From NCBI GenBank assembly GCA_002778195.1, contig PCDI01000004.1, positions 748,198 through 812,197 on the forward strand: a DNA stretch of 64,000 nucleotides, given 5' to 3'. The notes beneath the pieces were generated by a model. It made no database searches. It was given only the letters and a program-made list of their open reading frames with translations, and had not been told where the DNA came from. The position numbers and the translations under genes are program-made. This document shows positions 9,050-19,225 of this stretch, one piece after another; positions within the stretch are counted from its first letter, which is position 1; each line of letters starts with the position of its first letter. Source of the DNA: Raffaelea ambrosiae. Lineage: Eukaryota; Ascomycota; Sordariomycetes; Ophiostomatales; Ophiostomataceae.

Positions 9050-10573
9050 TTAGTCCGTGTCCGAGTCGTAGCTCACCAGCGTACCTGCTGGTTTCTTTGT
9101 GGACGGCGCCATTGCATGTGTGCTGCTGGGACTCTCGTCGTCGACTGCTTTGTCTGTTTTTCTGAGCTCTGTTCCCGTCCCCGATTCTGTTCGGGTTCCG
9201 GGTTCCGGGCCCTCTGGATGTGTGTCTGCCTCCGCCGGTGCCTCCGATCCCGCGTCCGCGGCTATGCGCTTCCGCTTGACGCCCACCAAGCGATTCGGCC
9301 CAGGGCTATGTCCTCTTCCTCCTCCTCCTCCTCCTCCTCCTCCTCCTCCTCCTGATCCTCCCGCCGCTGGCGGCCGCCACCAGCCTTCCAGGAACGGGTC
9401 CGTCGCCAGGCGCGTGTTGGTCCGCACGGTGGCGGCCAGGTGGTCGCGTATGGACCGTTGCCGCTTGGCCGTTTCGGTGGTAGCGGCAAACGTCTTGGCC
9501 CCGATCCGGGCGGGCTGGCCTCCCTTCTTGTCGTTGGGTGCGTTTCGGGAGGCGTTTCGGGCTGCGCCGCGCGATGTGCCTCTCGATGCCTCTCGCGATG
9601 CGGCCTCTTTCCACGCACGCTCCTTTTTTCTCTTCTTTTCCTTTTCCTGTCTCGCCTCCTCCTCCCTGTCGCTGTTCGCCTTTGCCCTCGCCTCCTCCCC
9701 CTCCCCCTCCTCGTCCCCTCCGAACAGCGGTTTCGCCAGCGTCCGCTGCTCCTCGGTCGCCCGGCCGTCCCCCGGCGCCCGGCCGTAGTCCATGATCGCG
9801 GCATACCGCGCGTCCGCGTCCGTGGCCGGCAGCAGCCGCAGGGCCTGGTCCAGCCCGCCCAGACGGGCGCGCAGGTCGTCGTCGTCGGCCGCCTGCTTCT
9901 CGCGCGCGTGGCGCCCCTGGCGGAAGGCCGCCCGCAGCGCGCTGTTGGCCGCGTAGGGGTCCTGCCACCGGCGCTGGCTGGCGGCCGTGAGCTCGTCGAT
10001 GCGCTGGACGGCGCGCGTGGCGGCCGTCGAGGCGGCGGCGCGGTGGGCGATGGTGCGCTCCAAGCGGGCAAACGCCTCCTCGCGGCCGAGGCTGTCCCGC
10101 TGGCCCGGGGCATCCTCCTCTTCTTCGCCCCCGAGCAGCAGAGCGGCCGACCGGTGGGCGGCCGCCGTGGGGTCGTCGTTGTCGTTGTCGTCCGCATGCT
10201 CGTCGTCGTAGTGGCGGCGCTTGCGCCCGCCTTCGGCCACCACGTACGCGGTCGTGGCCGGGTCGGTGCGGATCTCGATCCAGGTCCCGCAGGGCGGGTG
10301 GCGCATGCGGAAGGCCCAGATGGGCGTGGAGTAGTAGTGGCCGCGGCGGTGCTTCTCGGCGTTGAAGCGGACGCCCTGGCCGATGAGGACGGGCTGCTTG
10401 TGGGCGGCCTGCTGCTGGCAGCCGTCGCACCAGACAGCAAAGGGCATCTCGAAGCGGACCACGGGCACGCCGGCGCTGGTGGCCTTTTGGGCGCGGTGGC
10501 CCAGCCGCTGGTTGCCGGAGACGACGCCTTCCTGGTCGGGCGGGACATAGCGTCCCATGTTGAAGCCCTGCAT
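9050..10573 (-). CDS. CWC16-family splicing factor (Saf4 / CCDC130-like)
   Basis: This is a single-exon gene of 507 residues. The start MQGFNMGRYVPPDQEG is the standard opening of fungal members, which fixes the ATG at 10573. The N-terminal third is the CWC16 (DUF572) domain: RFEMPF, CDGC, IGQGVRFNAEKHRRGHYYSTPI, then RMRHPPCGTWIEIRTDP, with CxxC plus H/C zinc ligands. A middle helical region carries RRWQDPYAANSALRAAFRQGR, matching the conserved patch of CCDC130. The tail is disordered: Lys/Glu/Arg-rich, with a Gly run encoded by a GGA-type triplet repeat at about 9312-9351. Yju2/CWC16 proteins join the spliceosome at the catalytic step; the Saf4 branch is a splicing-associated paralogue (established). 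The family is clear; the Saf4 versus Yju2 branch is judged from the opening motif. Confidence 0.88.
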   Translation of the reverse strand: MQGFNMGRYVPPDQEGVVSGNQRLGHRAQKATSAGVPVVRFEMPFAVWCDGCQQQAAHKQPVLIGQGVRFNAEKHRRGHYYSTPIWAFRMRHPPCGTWIEIRTDPATTAYVVAEGGRKRRHYDDEHADDNDNDDPTAAAHRSAALLLGGEEEEDAPGQRDSLGREEAFARLERTIAHRAAASTAATRAVQRIDELTAASQRRWQDPYAANSALRAAFRQGRHAREKQAADDDDLRARLGGLDQALRLLPATDADARYAAIMDYGRAPGDGRATEEQRTLAKPLFGGDEEGEGEEARAKANSDREEEARQEKEKKRKKERAWKEAASREASRGTSRGAARNASRNAPNDKKGGQPARIGAKTFAATTETAKRQRSIRDHLAATVRTNTRLATDPFLEGWWRPPAAGGSGGGGGGGGGGGGRGHSPGPNRLVGVKRKRIAADAGSEAPAEADTHPEGPEPGTRTESGTGTELRKTDKAVDDESPSSTHAMAPSTKKPAGTLVSYDSDTD

Positions 10574-11138
10574 CTTGGGCGGCAGAAGGGGGGGTGGGAC
10601 GCCCGATCAAAAGAGAGAAAAAAAAAAGAAAAAAAAAAGAGGGTGTGTGTGTGTGTCTTCTTCGTTGGTGTGGACTCCTCGTCCCAATACCAGCCAAGCT
10701 GCCGACTGTCCTGCGTCGCGCCGGCGAGTCGCGTCGGTCAGCGCATGGAAGTTGCCGACAAGGGGGGGTCAGTCGGGTTTCTCTCGGGCCTCTCCCCCGC
10801 GCTGGGGTTTCGCTGGGTGGGTTGTGGTCGGGGATGGGGGTGCGAACCGGGTCGGCCGTGTGGTTGCGATGTTCTCCAGGGGAAGCAAAAAAAATAATAC
10901 GTCAGTCGCGAATGTGGCAAAAATGGGCCAGGCAGCAAGCCTTTTTTTCCAGGTGGGAAGGTGGGATTCATTAACCAATGAGTGGGGTCCACTCCACTAA
11001 AACACGGCTGCCCTGATTACAAGGCTGAGCCTTTATTTTTCTACTAACTAGTTACGCTATTGTGTAGTTCACTATTGTCTTGAATGCTGTGTTTCTACAA
11101 CAGACAAATTCTGTACAACCCATCACCAGCTCCGCCCC
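10574..11138. other. intergenic: CWC16 promoter and GH92 3' flank
   Basis: The region holds the promoter of the minus-strand CWC16 gene and the 3' flank of the GH92 gene. A purine-rich A/G run with (GT)n lies at 10607-10655. A copy of the dispersed motif ACTAACTAGTTAC is at 11043-11055. No TATA box or RNA gene was recognised. Confidence 0.5.
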
Positions 11139-13839
11139 CTACAACATCTTCTCGGTCGATGTCCCCCCGAAATAGCTCGGCGGCCGGTCCGCATCGTGCG
11201 TGCCCCAGGTGCTCTCGTTCGTGCCCAGCGTCAGCTCCAGCGTGCCGCCCTGCGCAAAGAAGGCGTGCGTCAGCCAGCTCTTTGTCCAGGCCTGGCCGTC
11301 CAGCCGGGCACTCTGGATGTACAGCACGGGACTGCCCGCGTCGACGGACGGGTCCGCGTTGACGCACCGGACGGTGGCCGTGTGGCCGGTCAGCGGGTGC
11401 GTAAAGGCAATCTCGCGGAACAGCGGCGGCGTGATCAGGTAGACGTCCTGGCCGGCGACGGGGAACAGGCCCAGGACGGCAAAGACGAAGAAGGCGCCCA
11501 TGGCGCCGGAGTCGTCGTTGCCGGGCAGGCCGTCGTGGGTGGCGTTGAAGGCGCTGGGGATGTAGGTGCGGACGCGCGCGGCGGAGAGGCCGGGGCGGCC
11601 GGCGTAGTGGTAGAGGAAGACGGTCAAGAACACGGGCTCGTTGGAGATGTCGGCCAGGCCCGAGGCGTGGAAGTAGTCGAGGCGCGCGATGAAGTCGGCG
11701 TCGCCGCCCATGAGGGAAATGAGCGAAGACACATCATGCGGCACGAGGCTGGGTGGGGTGTGTGTTAGCAGGGGATGAGCACAGGACAAGGAGGAATGAA
11801 GGTAAGAGGGGGGGGTACAATTGATATTGCCAGATGCTGGCTTCAAAGGTCTCGCTGGGATTCGTCGTCAGCGAGCAGAAGCCGGCCAGGGAGGAGCAGG
11901 CGATGGGGTCCTGGAAGCCCCAGGTGCCGTTCTGGAACTTGGGCTGGAAGAAGCCGGCGAAGCCCGTGTCGGGCCCGCCGATGGGCACGGTGGACCGCTG
12001 GTCGGCCTTCCACAGGGCCTGCCAGTTGGTGCTGCGCTGGCGGTAGAGGGCGGCCCAGTCCGGGCGGCCCAGCCCCGCGGCCAGCGTGGCCAGCGCAAAG
12101 TCGTCGTACGCGTACTCGAGCGTGCGCGAGATGCTGCGCGAGTTGGTGCCGAAGCCGGCCGGGTCAAAGTCCAGGTAGGGCACGTAGCCCAGGCGCTTCC
12201 AGCTGGCCAGCCCGCCGCGGCCGTGGACGGCCCACTCGAGCGGCTCGTCCTCGGCGTCGTGGCGGACGGCCTCGAGGGCGAGCGCGTACGCCTCGCCGCC
12301 GAAGCCGGGGATGGTGAGGTTCTTGACAAAGGCGTCGGCCAGCACGACGTCGGCGTTGCTGCCGCCCTGGGTCCAGCCGTTGCACTGGGACATGTGGCAG
12401 TCGGGCAGCCAGCCCTCGTGGCGGTACATGTCGAGCAGCGAGGCGAGCATCTGGCCCTGGGCGGCCGGGTCGACAATGGTCAGCAGCGGGTGCTGCGCGC
12501 GGAAGGCGTCCCAGATGCAGTAGTACGAGTCAAAGTAGGGGAGGCCCTGGTCGCGGCTGTCCCACCGGGGGTTCTCGCCCGTGTAGTTCTGCGGCGACAG
12601 CATGTTGCGGTACAGGCCGGACCAGAAGCTGCGCTGCAGGGACAGGCTGGTCGAGGAGGCGGAGGAGGAATTGGAACCTCCCGGCACAACCGAGACCACG
12701 CTGAGCTTCGCGCGCCAGGCGTCCTGGGCGGTGGCCACGAGATCGGCAAAGGCCGACGGCGTCGGGTTCGGGATGTTGGTCTCGGCGTTGCGGCAGGCCT
12801 GGTCGACGCTGATGTAGCTGATGCCCATGCGCGCCGTGATGTTGAGCACGGCGTCCGTGGCGGCCGACGGGTCGAAGCGGACAAAGGCGCCGCCCTCGAG
12901 GTAGAAGAGCTGGTTGCTGGGTCAGTGGTCACTCCCTAGGTACGCAAAAAAGACAGAAACGGGTGGTCTTCCCCCCGGTACGCAAAAAAGACAAGCACGG
13001 CACCTCTGCCTTACATTGAATCCGCGCGTGAGAAAGATCTTCTTGGGCTCCGTGCCGCCGCGGCTGTTGACCCAGACGCCGCTGTCGAGGATCGGGGCGC
13101 GGCCGTCGCGGCTGCCGTCGCTGGCAAAGTCGGCACAAAAGTGCAGCTGGTACGAGCCGGCCCCGAAGCTGGGCAGGAACGTGCCCGTGCCCGTCATGCG
13201 GCCCGTCTCGGCCTCCACCTCGACCGACGCGTTCTGCCGGCTCTGCCACAGGTCCGACAGGTCCAGCAGCAGGGAGGGCACGGCGCCTTGCGAGACCGGG
13301 AACGAGAACCGGAACAGGGCCGCCCGCTCGGCCGCCGTCATCTCGGCGCGGATGCCCGACGCCGCCAGCTCCAGCGCAAAGTACCCCGGCGCGGCCACGA
13401 CCGAGCCGGGCGCGTACGGCGTCATGCGGTCCTCGAGCCGGTACGCGCACGAATTGACGTCGTCGGCGGCGGCGCACAGCTGCGGGAACAGGCCAAAGTT
13501 GCCGAGGCTGGGGTTGCCGCCCGTGCCGCTGTCGTGGACGGCGCTGAAGCCCGTGACGTTGGCGGTGCCGTAGTCGGTCGCGAAGCCGCCCGTGGACGCG
13601 CCGCCGTCGACCCAGGTGTCGGCGACGGCCTTGGCCAGGCCGTACGGCAGAGAGGCGCCGGCAAAGACGTTGCCGCCGTCGGCCGAGCCGATGAGGGGGT
13701 CGACATAGGCAATGGGGTCAAACGAGGAAGACGAAGACGACGACGCAGAAGAAGAAACAGAGACGGGCAGGAGCAGCAGCAAGACAGACAGAGCGGCTGC
13801 CGGCGCAGTCGGCAAGCCCACAGACGGAATGGTCTTCAT
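11139..13839 (-). CDS. secreted GH92 alpha-mannosidase
   Basis: Three exons on the minus strand, 13839-13015, 12909-11819 and 11748-11139, splice to 841 residues. Introns are 105 bp (gtaagg..aaccag) and 70 bp (gtaccc..acccag, CTAAC branch point). The start at 13839 is chosen over an upstream in-frame Met because it gives a proper signal peptide, MKTIPS then a Leu/Ala/Val core. Family GH92 motifs follow in order: YVDPLIGSADGGNVFAGA, EMTAAERAALFRFSFP, DSYYCIWDAFRAQHP, DCHMSQCNGWTQGGSNAD, FLVPHDVSSL across the second splice, and GNDDSGAMGAFFVFAVLGLF. The acidic pair in GNDD and the Glu of the inner domain fit the calcium-dependent inverting mechanism of the family (established). It probably trims alpha-1,2-linked mannose from glycoproteins outside the cell; linkage preference is inferred. 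Length is usual for fungal GH92. Confidence 0.93.
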
Positions 13840-14936
13840 GGTGAAGGACGATGGGGCTTGGACAGCAGGGAAATTCCAACGGTTGCGATACGATCTACAA
13901 AATCCAGCACACCAGGAGATCACAGTCCATCATCGAGAGGAGAGGGGGGGGGGGGGTACTCGTTTAATTATACCAGCGTTCTCTGACGACACAGGAAGAG
14001 GAACGAGACCCGTGTTCGGGCCAATACCACGCTGTTTTTGTGTCTGTTCCGACGTCATGTTGAGCGACTGGACGGTGCAAGTCGACCAGGGTGGCCATGG
14101 GGCCTGGCCATAGGACTCACTAGCGACATGGTTCGTACACGTTGTGGTGAAAGACGGTCCGTTGTATGTCCATTTTATCCGAAGGCTACCGTCAACAAAA
14201 CGACCTTCTATATACGGCAAGTGGGCCCCTCCTCCTGGTTGGTACTCGCCGTCGGTCACACCAGACGATGGGACCGCTGAGCTGCAGAGTCCTTTTGGTC
14301 TTGTCTTGCTCTCTGTTTTCCGTGTTTTTCTAGGTTATCCTTCTTTGTCGATCACCGAGGAACAGGGGTGCGCCATTCACACGCCGATGTAAGGTTGCAG
14401 GCGAGGACCAAGCTGTTGGCCAAGTGGAGAAACCCAGAGGGGAGGGGAAAAAAACGGATGCTTTCCTCTTTTGCCAAAGCCAGCCTTATTTCCAGAATCA
14501 GGAATCAGGCAAATGCCTGTCACGAGAAGGCGGGCGTGTTACCCTGACAGAGAAGCCATCCAAAAGGGTGCTCCATAGAACTACATGGCAACTACGCCCT
14601 GGGCACACCATTGGCTAATGGCTGCGCTGTGGCTTCGTTTCGCGCCGAGCGCTCGTTAAGCTTGACTTTCTCCTACAGTTGCTGTCACAGAAATCGCAGC
14701 AAAACACGGGGTAAACGAACACGGCCGGGTTAGCTTATTGCTGGCTGTCCTTTTTTTTTTCCTCTGGCAGTCAAGAGATGCCGGCATCCCCTTCCTCCGG
14801 GTAATTGGAAAAGGACAGCTTTGTCGGAAAGAGAAGCTGGACCAAACAAGGCACACAAAAGTTCTTGCAGCTGAGCTTCACCACAAGAAGTCTACTTTTT
14901 TCTCGGTCAGAAGTCCGCAACAATTTCATCTTCGAC
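13840..14936. promoter_or_regulatory. divergent promoter region (GH92 / MFSD5-like gene)
   Basis: The 1.1-kb gap lies between divergent ATGs. A G13 tract is at 13944-13956. A minus-strand TATATAG is at 14208-14214, about 370 bp from the GH92 ATG. A T11 run is near 14751. No coding sequence was recognised. Confidence 0.5.
14208..14214 (-). promoter_or_regulatory. possible TATA box for the GH92 gene
   Basis: Minus-strand TATATAG in the context CCGTATATAGAAGG lies about 370 bp upstream of the chosen ATG. The distance is long, so this is tentative. Confidence 0.25.
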
Positions 14937-16493
14937 ATGGACATCTACAAGGCCAACCTCACCGGCCTCATCGGCCTCTGCACGGCTCTGTATGCAGTGC
15001 AGTACGTGCAGGTCGGCCAAGACAGGACGGAGGACAAGGAGAGCAGTACGAAGGGCGACACCGACGAGACCCAGGCCCCTGGCAAAGAACAGCCCTCGTC
15101 GTCGTCGTCGTCGTCCTCCTCCTCCTCCTCGGGCTTCCTCCTCGTCTACGCCCTTGTCATGGCCGCCGACTGGCTCCAGGGCCCCTACCTCTACTCTCTC
15201 TATGTTGACGAGCACCGCGTCGACCCGGCCCTTGTGCCGCTCCTCTTCGCCACCGGCTTTGTCGCCGGCGGCGCCAGTGCCGGCTTTGTCGGCGCCGCCG
15301 CCGACAAGCACGGCCGCAAGCGCGCCTGTCTCGCCTGCTGCGTCGCCTATGCCGCGTCCTGTCTGCTGACCATGGCCGCGCCGTGGCTGCCGGTCCTCCT
15401 GGTGGGCCGGGCGCTCGGCGGCGTCAGCACGAGCCTGCTCTTCAGCGTGTTTGAGAGCTGGATGGTGACGGATTTCTGGGAGCACGAGATCTATGCGTCC
15501 GCGTCCGCCGGCCCGTCCAAGGACGACGGCTCCCCGTCTGGACGTGGCCCGCCACCTCGACACACGCGGAACGAGCGCAGCGAGGACCAAAAAACCCGAC
15601 TGTCGCACACCTTTGGCCTCATGGGCACCCTCAACAGCCTGGCGGCCATTGCCGGCGGCGTCTTCAGCGAATGGGTCGTCGCCGCGACGGGCACGCGCAA
15701 GGCGCCGTTTGCGGCCAGCGCGGTCCTGCTGCTGGTGGCGTTTTGGCGGATCGCCGGGCGGTGGGAGGAGAACTACGGCGCGGCGGCCACCCGGGACGAC
15801 GACGACGATGACGATGACCAGGACGAACAGAGACGCCGCCTGTGGGACGTGCTGAGCGACCCCGTCGTGCTGGTCCTGGGCCTGGCGTCGACGCTGTTCG
15901 AAGGGTCCATGTATCTGTTTGTGTTTTTCTGGACGCCGGCCTTGCAGGCGGCGGTGGCGGCGGAGGCGGAGGCGAAGGCGGAGGCGAAGGCGAAGACGGA
16001 ACCCGCACCCGCAACACGAGACGACCTCCCCCTGGGCATCGTCTTTGCCAGCTTCATGGCCGCCGCCATGGCCGCCACGCTGGCGTTCAACCTGGCCGTC
16101 TCGCCGCGGTACCGGCTGGCCCGGTGCGGCACCCTCCTCCTGGCTCTGCTGATGGCCGCCGAGGTGGTGTTTTATCTGTTGTCCTCGTCCTCGACCATCA
16201 CCACGCTCTCCGCCCAAGCCGTGTTCTGGCTGTTCTGCCTGTTCGAGGCGTGCGTCGGCCTGTACTGGCCCTGCATGGGCTCCCTCAAGGGCCAGCTGGT
16301 GGCCGACGGCGCGCGCGCCCAGGTGTACGCGCTGCTGCGCGTGCCACTCAACGTGTTTGTGGTGGCGGCGCTGCTGCTGACGCCCGACGGGCCCGGTGCG
16401 CATGCGGCCGTCTTTGGGGTGTGCGCGAAGCTGCTGATGCTGGCCGTTGCCGGCGTGCTGGCCATGGTGCTCAACGAGCCGAATCTGCCCTAG
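14937..16493 (+). CDS. MFSD5 / MOT2-family major facilitator (molybdate-anion transporter family)
   Basis: This is a single-exon membrane protein of 518 residues. The ATG at 14937 (MDIYKANLTG) is chosen because the 44 residues upstream in the open frame lack family character and the context ttcgacATGG is good. Family signatures: ADWLQGPYLYSLY in the first core segment, ADKHGRKRACL (the MFS loop 2-3 motif), and GRALGGVSTSLLFSVFESWMV. Together these mark the MFSD5/MOT2 group, whose algal and human members carry molybdate (established). A Ser-rich loop coded by TCG/TCC repeats precedes helix 2, and the central loop is acidic (DDDDDDDDQDEQ type). A Glu/Ala/Lys repeat near 15960-16000 forms a second cytosolic insertion. 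Substrate is inferred from family only. Confidence 0.87.
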   Translation: MDIYKANLTGLIGLCTALYAVQYVQVGQDRTEDKESSTKGDTDETQAPGKEQPSSSSSSSSSSSSGFLLVYALVMAADWLQGPYLYSLYVDEHRVDPALVPLLFATGFVAGGASAGFVGAAADKHGRKRACLACCVAYAASCLLTMAAPWLPVLLVGRALGGVSTSLLFSVFESWMVTDFWEHEIYASASAGPSKDDGSPSGRGPPPRHTRNERSEDQKTRLSHTFGLMGTLNSLAAIAGGVFSEWVVAATGTRKAPFAASAVLLLVAFWRIAGRWEENYGAAATRDDDDDDDDQDEQRRRLWDVLSDPVVLVLGLASTLFEGSMYLFVFFWTPALQAAVAAEAEAKAEAKAKTEPAPATRDDLPLGIVFASFMAAAMAATLAFNLAVSPRYRLARCGTLLLALLMAAEVVFYLLSSSSTITTLSAQAVFWLFCLFEACVGLYWPCMGSLKGQLVADGARAQVYALLRVPLNVFVVAALLLTPDGPGAHAAVFGVCAKLLMLAVAGVLAMVLNEPNLP

Positions 16494-16785
16494 GGATCAA
16501 GGAGAACGTCTGGAGGAGAGAGCTGAGAAGGGGCACGCTCCAAAGTGGTGTGTACCCAATACCCAGGGAGAAAGAAGAAAGAAGGGGAGGAAGGGGGGAA
16601 CTTGTCTTTGCGAGCCAACACGACTTTCCAGTCTTCCATGCCGTTGTATTTTCCATACTTGTCTATCTAAATTCGGGTCGTGCAGGCGTCGTAACAGTCT
16701 CATCAGCTTATTGAGAACCAGTTGCTTTTCCATCCAGTTGCCATACAACGACAACAACAACAACAACAACAACTGCCGGCTCTCA

Positions 16786-17778
16786 TCAGTAGTCCGCTTG
16801 GCTTGTCTCTTCCGTCTTGGCACCACGTGCTTCTCCTCCCTCGCTCAGCTTCCCAATCACCGGCTCCAGCATCACCGGCAACAGCTCCGCCGCACTCCCG
16901 GCAAATGCAAAATCCCCCTTGTCCAGCTGCATCTGCCGCTGCCGCGCCGCCGTGTCCGCATCCACGTTCACCACCGCCATGGCCGCGCCCCGGTCCCGCG
17001 CGTCGTCAATGAAGCTCGCCGCCGGCTGCACCTCGGCCGTCGTCCCGATCACCATCACCAGGTCGACCTTTTTGGCGTCGCGCCCGCCGCCCGCAAGCCA
17101 CGCCTCGATGCCGTCGAGCATGGACTCGTCGAGGCGCTCGCCGAACCAGACGACGCCGGGGCGCAGCAGCGACGACTGGCCGCGGGCGGCACACTGCGGG
17201 CAATGGGGGAGGAGGGAGGCGGGAGGGGTGTGTGGGTCACGGCCGGTTGCTGTGTCGTCGGGAAAACTGTCCTCCGGAGAACCGTCCTCCGGGGCGCCCA
17301 AATCCAGGGACGGGTGGACGGGGTCGACACAGTTGTTGGGGTCGACATAGTCGCACGCGACACACCGGATGTCCAACAGCGACCCGTGCAGCGTGCGCAG
17401 GCTCCGCGGCGGATGGCCGGCCCGCGGCGACAGGCCGTCGACGTTTTGCGTGAGGCAGAGAAAATTCGGCACCGCCCGGGCGAGCGCGGCCAGCGCATAG
17501 TGGCCGGCGTTGGGCCGGGCCTGGAGGGCCATGTGGCGGCGGTAGGCGTAGAAGCGCCAAACGAGGCCCGGGTTGGCGGCAAAGGCCTCGGGGGTGGCCA
17601 GGGTCATGGGGTCGTGGGTGTGCCAGAGCGCCTTGGTGGAGCCGCGGAACGTGGGCAGGCCTGAGGCGGCCGACAGGCCGGCGCCGCAGACGGCGAGGAT
17701 GCGCGGCTCGCGGCCGTGGGCGGTGATGCGCCGGAGGAGGGCATGGAAAGCGTGCATGTCGCTGTGGGCTGTCGTCAT
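16786..17778 (-). CDS. SIRT5-like NAD-dependent protein deacylase (sirtuin class III)
   Basis: Single exon, 330 residues. NAD-binding GAGLSAASGLPTFRG is at about 32-46, TQNVDGL at 110-116, the catalytic His in LHGS at 131, and GTTAEVQPAASF at 245-256. NVDAD is at 271-275. Zinc ligands are C139, C142, C193 and C196. The stretch RFYAYRRHM contains Tyr77 and Arg80 in the same spacing as the Tyr/Arg pair with which SIRT5 recognises succinyl- and malonyl-lysine (established for SIRT5), so a desuccinylase/demalonylase role is likely. Between the zinc pairs there is a long insertion rich in Asp, Glu and Pro (about 150-185), including a repeated EDGS/EDSF unit; this is unusual for SIRT5. No clear mitochondrial presequence is visible. 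It is convergent with the MFSD5-like gene 292 bp away. Confidence 0.92.
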   Translation of the reverse strand: MTTAHSDMHAFHALLRRITAHGREPRILAVCGAGLSAASGLPTFRGSTKALWHTHDPMTLATPEAFAANPGLVWRFYAYRRHMALQARPNAGHYALAALARAVPNFLCLTQNVDGLSPRAGHPPRSLRTLHGSLLDIRCVACDYVDPNNCVDPVHPSLDLGAPEDGSPEDSFPDDTATGRDPHTPPASLLPHCPQCAARGQSSLLRPGVVWFGERLDESMLDGIEAWLAGGGRDAKKVDLVMVIGTTAEVQPAASFIDDARDRGAAMAVVNVDADTAARQRQMQLDKGDFAFAGSAAELLPVMLEPVIGKLSEGGEARGAKTEETSQADY

Positions 17779-19225
17779 TGTGAGAGGGTGTGTGTGTGTG
17801 CGTGCGCACGCACTGACCCGGTGTATGTCGTGAGAAGGTTAACAAAAGGAAGTAGTTGAGATATGTAATAAAAAATAAAAATAAAAAACAAAAAAATCTA
17901 CTACTACTATTGGTCAAGTTCCAAGAGAGGAATGTTTGGTGGTTTTTCACCCTGCAACAGTTGACAGACACTTTGCCATGAACTGCTATCCCCACCTGCA
18001 GAGTTAGCCAAGGGCGTTATATAGGACCGGGTGGCGGTCGAGACATTTCGAGACATGTCGTGATGTTCGTTTTATCGGGGAACTAACTAGTTACAAAACA
18101 GTTCGGCTTCTCCAGACAGCCAGTCGGGCTCTGGCGAATCAGGAAGGAGCGGGGTTGCCTACAGCTCTGGGGTAGCTCCTGCCTTGTGCGAGAGTCGCAA
18201 AATTGTACTAACTACTAGTTATGTACATATTTGTGAGGGAGCATGTTTAGCGGGAAACTGCCAGATAAAAGGCCCTGCCTGCATGCTGCTTGCAAGATAG
18301 ATTGCCTCCCAAAGAGCTCAACGTGGAACAGCGCATCACCAAATTCTTATGGTCTTGGTATTTGCAGTCTTAGTTGACAACAAGCAGAGGGCCAAAAAAA
18401 AAAGGAAAGGAAACAAGGGAGGAAAGAATCATTTCCTTCCTGAGACTCGGCCGAAGAAGAAGAAAATAATCAGATGATCTCTTTCCTTTTCTTTTCTGTC
18501 TTACTATGTATTTCTTCGGTCCTTCTCGGGCGTGTTACAAAACTACATACATAGTAGTAACTATGTACTGTTGAAACGGGACTACGAAAAAAGGAAGTGT
18601 TAGCACTTGCTGAAATGAGCTTGCCTGGTCTCATATCGGCCTAGCGTGGCATACCCGCATAGTGCCCGAAACCACAGTTGCCAAGGCCCGATCGACAGGG
18701 GGGTGTGCGCCTCCTATTTCCTCCCGTTTCAGTTCGATGAAGATTCTCTAGTCACGCGTCTGGAGGACTTAACATACAGCATCACGACTTACACACGCAT
18801 TCATCACATATCACTCACATGTCGTATCCACGACAATCATAACTGCAGAGAAAAAAAAATATTAGTATTCCTCCCGTGGCCGCTCGGCCAGGGTATCGAT
18901 AGGGGAGTATTTATTCTAAATACAGCAATTCGGAGAAATATGCCCTGAAATGACTCGCTCCAATCCGTTTTTTGTACAGATCCTCCTCAAAAAATTGCAT
19001 GATATATCCATCTTTGATCGCTCATCATCCCTTTCCACGCTTGATATTCAGTTATGACAACGCATGCTGATTGTGCTCGAAAATGTAATAGAAGAAGTTG
19101 TAGTGTCGAAGTGGTTTGTGAAAGACAAAAGAAATGAAAGACGAAACAAAATGCAAACGCGCCAGCCCGATTTGCTTTTTTTTCTGCTTATTGTTGACAG
19201 GTTCGCCGTGTTGTTTTACAACTCC
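17779..19225. other. intergenic: sirtuin promoter and Crh 3' flank
   Basis: A minus-strand TATATAA at 18017-18023 lies 239 bp before the sirtuin ATG. The region is AT-richer than average and carries several dispersed motifs: ACTAACTAGTTA at 18082-18093, a related palindromic stretch at 18205-18228, and AACTACATACATAGTAGT at 18541-18558. No protein-like ORF was found. Confidence 0.5.
18017..18023 (-). promoter_or_regulatory. TATA box, likely for the sirtuin gene
   Basis: Minus-strand TATATAA in the context CCTATATAACGCC lies 239 bp upstream of the sirtuin ATG. Confidence 0.4.

Noticed and set aside
9440..10897. 485-codon plus-strand frame over the CWC16 gene
   Set aside because: It is the shadow of the CWC16 coding exon, whose conserved motifs fix the minus strand as coding.
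14907..16403. 498-codon antisense frame over the MFSD5-like gene
   Set aside because: It is composition-driven; it lacks hydrophobic segments or motifs, while the sense frame is a standard MFS protein.
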